Below are positions 7,405-9,018 of a stretch of DNA of 9,018 nucleotides, one piece after another. The DNA is from a bacterium. Lineage in GTDB: Bacteria; Planctomycetota; Planctomycetia; Pirellulales; Pirellulaceae. Under the pieces are notes generated by a model. That model was given only the letters and a program-made list of their open reading frames with translations, was not told the DNA's origin and searched no databases. Position 1 is the stretch's first letter. Every line of letters begins with the position of its first letter. A program made the position numbers and the translations under genes. The stretch lies in contig JAUIHJ010000313.1 of the NCBI GenBank assembly GCA_030432015.1, positions 1-9,018 on the forward strand, read 5' to 3'.

Positions 7405-7478
7405 GTGCCGTGGTATGCCCCCCCTCGTGCCGCGGTAATGTCCCGCGGTAATGTCCCGCGGCACTGTCCCGCGGTATG
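7405..7478. repeat. Cluster of five 13-bp repeats centred on CCGCGG
   Basis: Four units stand in perfect tandem at 7427-7439, 7440-7452, 7453-7465 and 7466-7478. The consensus is GTCCCGCGGTAAT; unit 1 has GTGCC at its start, and units 3 and 4 end CACT and TATG. A fifth related unit, GTGCCGTGGTATG, lies at 7405-7417, separated from the array by a nine-base C-rich spacer. All four tandem units keep the palindromic hexamer CCGCGG. The changes fall mainly in the last four bases. The 13-bp period is not a multiple of three, so this is not coding. Confidence 0.75.
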
Positions 7479-7583
7479 CACGTGACGCGATTTGCGCCGC
7501 AGCATCTCGCTCGGTCATTCAGGTGTTATAGCACTCGGCGAATGGCGAAAGAAGTTGCCAGGCAAGCGGATCGGAGCGCCAGC

Positions 7584-7717
7584 GCGCACATTTTGAGGTT
7601 GCGCCAATTAGCCGCTGCGGGGCACGTGAACAACCAGACGACATTTCCCCGTGGTTTGTACCGCGAGAAACTGACACGCCTTCGGCAGTGGCATGGGCGC
7701 AACTTCAAAACGCGCAC
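7584..7717. mobile_element. MITE-like element, copy B, with 22-bp terminal inverted repeats
   Basis: The left end (7584-7605) and right end (7696-7717) are inverse complements at 18 of 22 positions, and all four differences are transitions. The outer word is GCGCAC on the left against GCGCAC/GCGC on the right, and the inner word GGTTGCGCC faces GGCGCAACTTC. The element is 134 bp, encodes no transposase, and is homologous to copy A at 2168-2305. A transcript of it could fold into one long hairpin. No target-site duplication could be fixed by eye. Both copies lie in gaps next to, and not inside, genes. Confidence 0.65.
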
Positions 7718-7788
7718 AACTCGCCTTGCCTCGCGGCACGAACCCTGCTACCAGGAGGGCCCCATTTCTTCGACGAACCGAGCCTGGC

Positions 7789-8445
7789 ATGCGCATCCTC
7801 ATTTCCTGTCTGATCCTGGTCACCGGCAGCGGCTGTTCCCTGCTGAATTCGCGGTACGCGATGGACGACCCGGTCTATGCCGAGAAATACGCCCAGGGTG
7901 CCGAGAAGTCTGATGTACTGGGCAAGGCCAAGCAGGCACTCGACGCGCGCCATGCCGATGGGTTGGCTGGCTACTATCTCAGCGGCGGTGCCCAGTATCA
8001 GGCAAAGGCTTCGGAGCCGTTCGTGGGTGCGGAAGCGGGCCTGGAGGGGTACGCGACAAGTTGGTTGAGCAGCCGGTTTGCGCTGGCGGTCTACGGCGGA
8101 GACGGCGAAGGCCGGCTCGGCGCGGATCTCGGCGCGCGGGTGCAAACCCCATCGCGCGTCGCGCCGTTCGCGGGCGTCGGGATGTTCCTGGGCGCACGGC
8201 CTCACAAGGATCTGGCCGATATGGACGGACTCGACAACGACGATGATGGCTGGATCGACGAGCACGGTGAAGACGAATGGGACCTCGACAATTGGCTGAT
8301 CGCGGTCTACCCCGAGGTTGGCGTGCATGCCTGGTTGAACGGCAGCCTGCGACTAACGGCGTACGGTCGATACTTCGTGACGACCGAAGGTCGCGTGCAT
8401 GACGACTGGCTGGTTGGTTGTCAGCTAACGGCGTTCAGCCGGTAA
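7789..8445 (+). CDS. Predicted lipoprotein/outer-surface beta protein with acidic calcium-binding-like loop (hypothetical)
   Basis: The 218-residue product was not recognised as a named family. Residues 1-16 (MRILISCLILVTGSGC) form a short lipoprotein-type signal peptide with C16 as the likely lipidated cysteine. The -3 residue is Gly, so the lipobox is non-canonical. The mature part begins with a polar, helical-looking segment (DDPVYAEKYAQGAEK). It then alternates short Gly-rich and aromatic strands (VGAEAGLEGYATSW, PFAGVGMFLGARP, YPEVGVHAWLNGSLRLTAYGRY), suggesting a small beta-barrel or beta-sandwich. Between them, residues 145-168 are highly acidic, with DGLDNDDDGWIDE resembling thrombospondin-3 or MopE-like calcium/metal loops. 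ATG at 7789 was chosen because the signal peptide starts there. The longer frame from 7693 would put 32 basic residues ahead of it and overlap the repeat. No good Shine-Dalgarno is present. It is probably an envelope protein of unknown role. Confidence 0.75.
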   Translation: MRILISCLILVTGSGCSLLNSRYAMDDPVYAEKYAQGAEKSDVLGKAKQALDARHADGLAGYYLSGGAQYQAKASEPFVGAEAGLEGYATSWLSSRFALAVYGGDGEGRLGADLGARVQTPSRVAPFAGVGMFLGARPHKDLADMDGLDNDDDGWIDEHGEDEWDLDNWLIAVYPEVGVHAWLNGSLRLTAYGRYFVTTEGRVHDDWLVGCQLTAFSR

Positions 8446-8482
8446 TCGCACACGTCAAAATCACGTCAGAATGTGCCGTGGG

Positions 8483-8500
8483 CTGCTGGTTTCCCAGCGG
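8483..8500. terminator. Hairpin between convergent genes
   Basis: CTGCTGG, loop TTTC and CCAGCGG form a seven-pair stem with one G-T pair. It lies between the lipoprotein stop (8445) and the stop of the minus-strand gene (8522). On the minus strand the loop is GAAA, a stable GNRA tetraloop. Neither side has a T-run, so termination is possible but unproven. Confidence 0.35.
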
Positions 8501-8519
8501 GCGAATCCCCAATGCGGTG

Positions 8520-8843
8520 TTACTCGGCCAGCGCGATCGAAATGTCATCGAGCCACGCTTCGCCGAGCCCGGTGAGTACAAAGGTCACCGTCAGGGGCCC
8601 GTCGCGGCGTGCGACGCGATAGAGGGTGAATTCCTGCCAGCCGCGTGTCTTCTGAACCCGTCCGGCCAGCGCGGGGCCCGTCGATGAATCGAAGATCATC
8701 AGGCCATTCTGGCTACCGGTGATCGTTTGCGGGACGTTGACCCAACCATGAATGCGAACCACCTGTCCGCGATGCGCCGCGACCGGTGCGCTGACGCCGC
8801 CCGGGGAGGGGCTTCGGTTTGGCTCAACGTCCCGGACATACAT
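8520..8843 (-). CDS. C-terminal fragment of a large planctomycete-type secreted protein (beta-sandwich domain)
   Basis: Counted from ATG at 8843 this gives 107 residues ending at TAA. VSAPVAAHRGQVVRIHGWVNVP (residues 17-38), GLMIFDSSTG, GWQEFTLYR and GEAWLDDISIAL read as a carbohydrate-binding-like beta-sandwich. From memory of the family, such a domain closes large planctomycete secreted proteins, where the corresponding stretch reads like GQxVRIxGWVxVP. Here nothing upstream looks like the rest of such a protein. The frame stays open to an ATG at 8972, but those added 43 residues (Arg/Ala-rich) are the shadow of the plus-strand frame starting at 8842. It is therefore probably a truncated remnant or a gene cut by a junction between about 8803 and 8843, and not a complete small gene. 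Confidence 0.6.
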   Translation of the reverse strand: MYVRDVEPNRSPSPGGVSAPVAAHRGQVVRIHGWVNVPQTITGSQNGLMIFDSSTGPALAGRVQKTRGWQEFTLYRVARRDGPLTVTFVLTGLGEAWLDDISIALAE

Positions 8844-9018
8844 GAACTCTGCGACCCACCGCCCCGCCCCCTCTGCTCTCCGCTCCCTAACCCGCTTCCG
8901 CTCCATCCTCCTGGGCCTGACCGCGGCCCTGGCGGCCGGGGCCTCGGCCTGCGGCGACGGTACCCTGGACATGCTGTCCCCGGAAAGCGGGGGAGCCGAG
9001 GACTGGACCGTGGTGGTG
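8842..9018 (+). CDS. Predicted lipoprotein, N-terminal part (continues beyond right edge)
   Basis: From ATG at 8842 there are 59 open codons to the edge. The peptide has a basic N-region with four Arg up to residue 20, a hydrophobic core (ILLGLTAALAAGASA, about residues 22-36) and C37, followed by GDGTLDMLSP. This is a typical lipoprotein signal with an ASAC cleavage site. By hand count 52 of 59 third positions are G or C, which appears higher than in the genes to the left. No Shine-Dalgarno is seen, and the ATG shares CATG with the start of the minus-strand frame, leaving no room for two promoters. The function is unknown. It could be an imported gene or DNA of another source joined here. 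Confidence 0.5.
   Translation, partial: MNSATHRPAPSALRSLTRFRSILLGLTAALAAGASACGDGTLDMLSPESGGAEDWTVVV

Larger units (their letters stand above)
7073..7788. other. Intergenic region of about 715 bp with repeats and no convincing gene
   Basis: This gap separates the divergent enolase-family gene (minus) and lipoprotein gene (plus), so it should hold both promoters, though none is clear by eye. It contains the 13-bp repeat cluster at 7405-7478 and the MITE-like element at 7584-7717. The open frames crossing it are Arg-rich and show no recognisable family. A GGAGG at 7753-7757 is followed by no usable start in the lipoprotein frame. Confidence 0.6.

Noticed and set aside
7405..7478. CRISPR array
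   Set aside because: The units are only 13 bp with no spacers of constant length between them, and no cas genes are present. It is a tandem repeat.
7476..7913. 145-codon plus-strand frame across the MITE and lipoprotein start
   Set aside because: It crosses the non-coding repeat and overlaps the signal peptide of the 7789 gene in another phase.
8844..8972. N-terminal 43 residues of the minus-strand frame ending at 8520
   Set aside because: They are Arg/Ala-rich and antisense to a well-formed lipoprotein signal peptide, so they are treated as a shadow and not part of the beta-sandwich protein.

Overview
The window looks like chromosomal DNA of a planctomycete, probably Pirellulales-like. The evidence is a secreted protease with an N-terminal LEDRRLLAAD sorting-type motif (the LEPR-XLL class), a C-terminal fragment of the GQxVRIxGWVxVP type that I associate with large planctomycete proteins, a PKMT-like methyltransferase with a regulatory domain, long and repeat-bearing intergenic gaps, and weak or absent Shine-Dalgarno sequences. 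The lineage is inferred from these family patterns. No rRNA or other phylogenetic marker is present.

Layout, left to right. Positions 1-1638 (minus) hold the N-terminal 546 residues of a large secreted metzincin-like metalloprotease that continues beyond the left edge. Positions 1639-2393 have no convincing gene and carry a decayed MITE-like repeat and small hairpins. Positions 2394-4288 (minus) hold a probable two-gene unit: a type-1 glutamine amidotransferase (PabA/TrpG type, folate or tryptophan synthesis) followed by moeA (molybdenum cofactor synthesis). Diverging from it at 4375-5916 (plus) is a three-part methyltransferase of the rickettsial protein-lysine-methyltransferase type. Convergent with that at 5954-7072 (minus) is an enolase-superfamily enzyme of the mandelate racemase/dehydratase type.

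Positions 7073-7788 have no convincing gene. They contain a cluster of 13-bp CCGCGG-centred repeats and a better preserved MITE-like element with 22-bp terminal inverted repeats. This element is homologous to the one near 2200, about 75% identical over most of its length. Positions 7789-8445 (plus) encode a small predicted lipoprotein with an acidic, calcium-binding-like loop. The last 500 bp hold only the C-terminal domain of a planctomycete-type secreted protein (minus, 8520 to about 8843). It meets, at one CATG, a high-GC3 frame reading rightwards with a lipoprotein signal peptide (8842 to the right edge). That arrangement suggests a recombination or assembly junction.

The genes do not form one pathway. 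The window mixes housekeeping cofactor genes, sugar-acid-type catabolism, cell-surface proteins and repeat-rich spacers. I found no CRISPR array, tRNA, rRNA, phage or integron structure, and no clear multi-gene novel system. The best leads are the MITE-like pair, the 13-bp repeat cluster and the junction near 8.8 kb.
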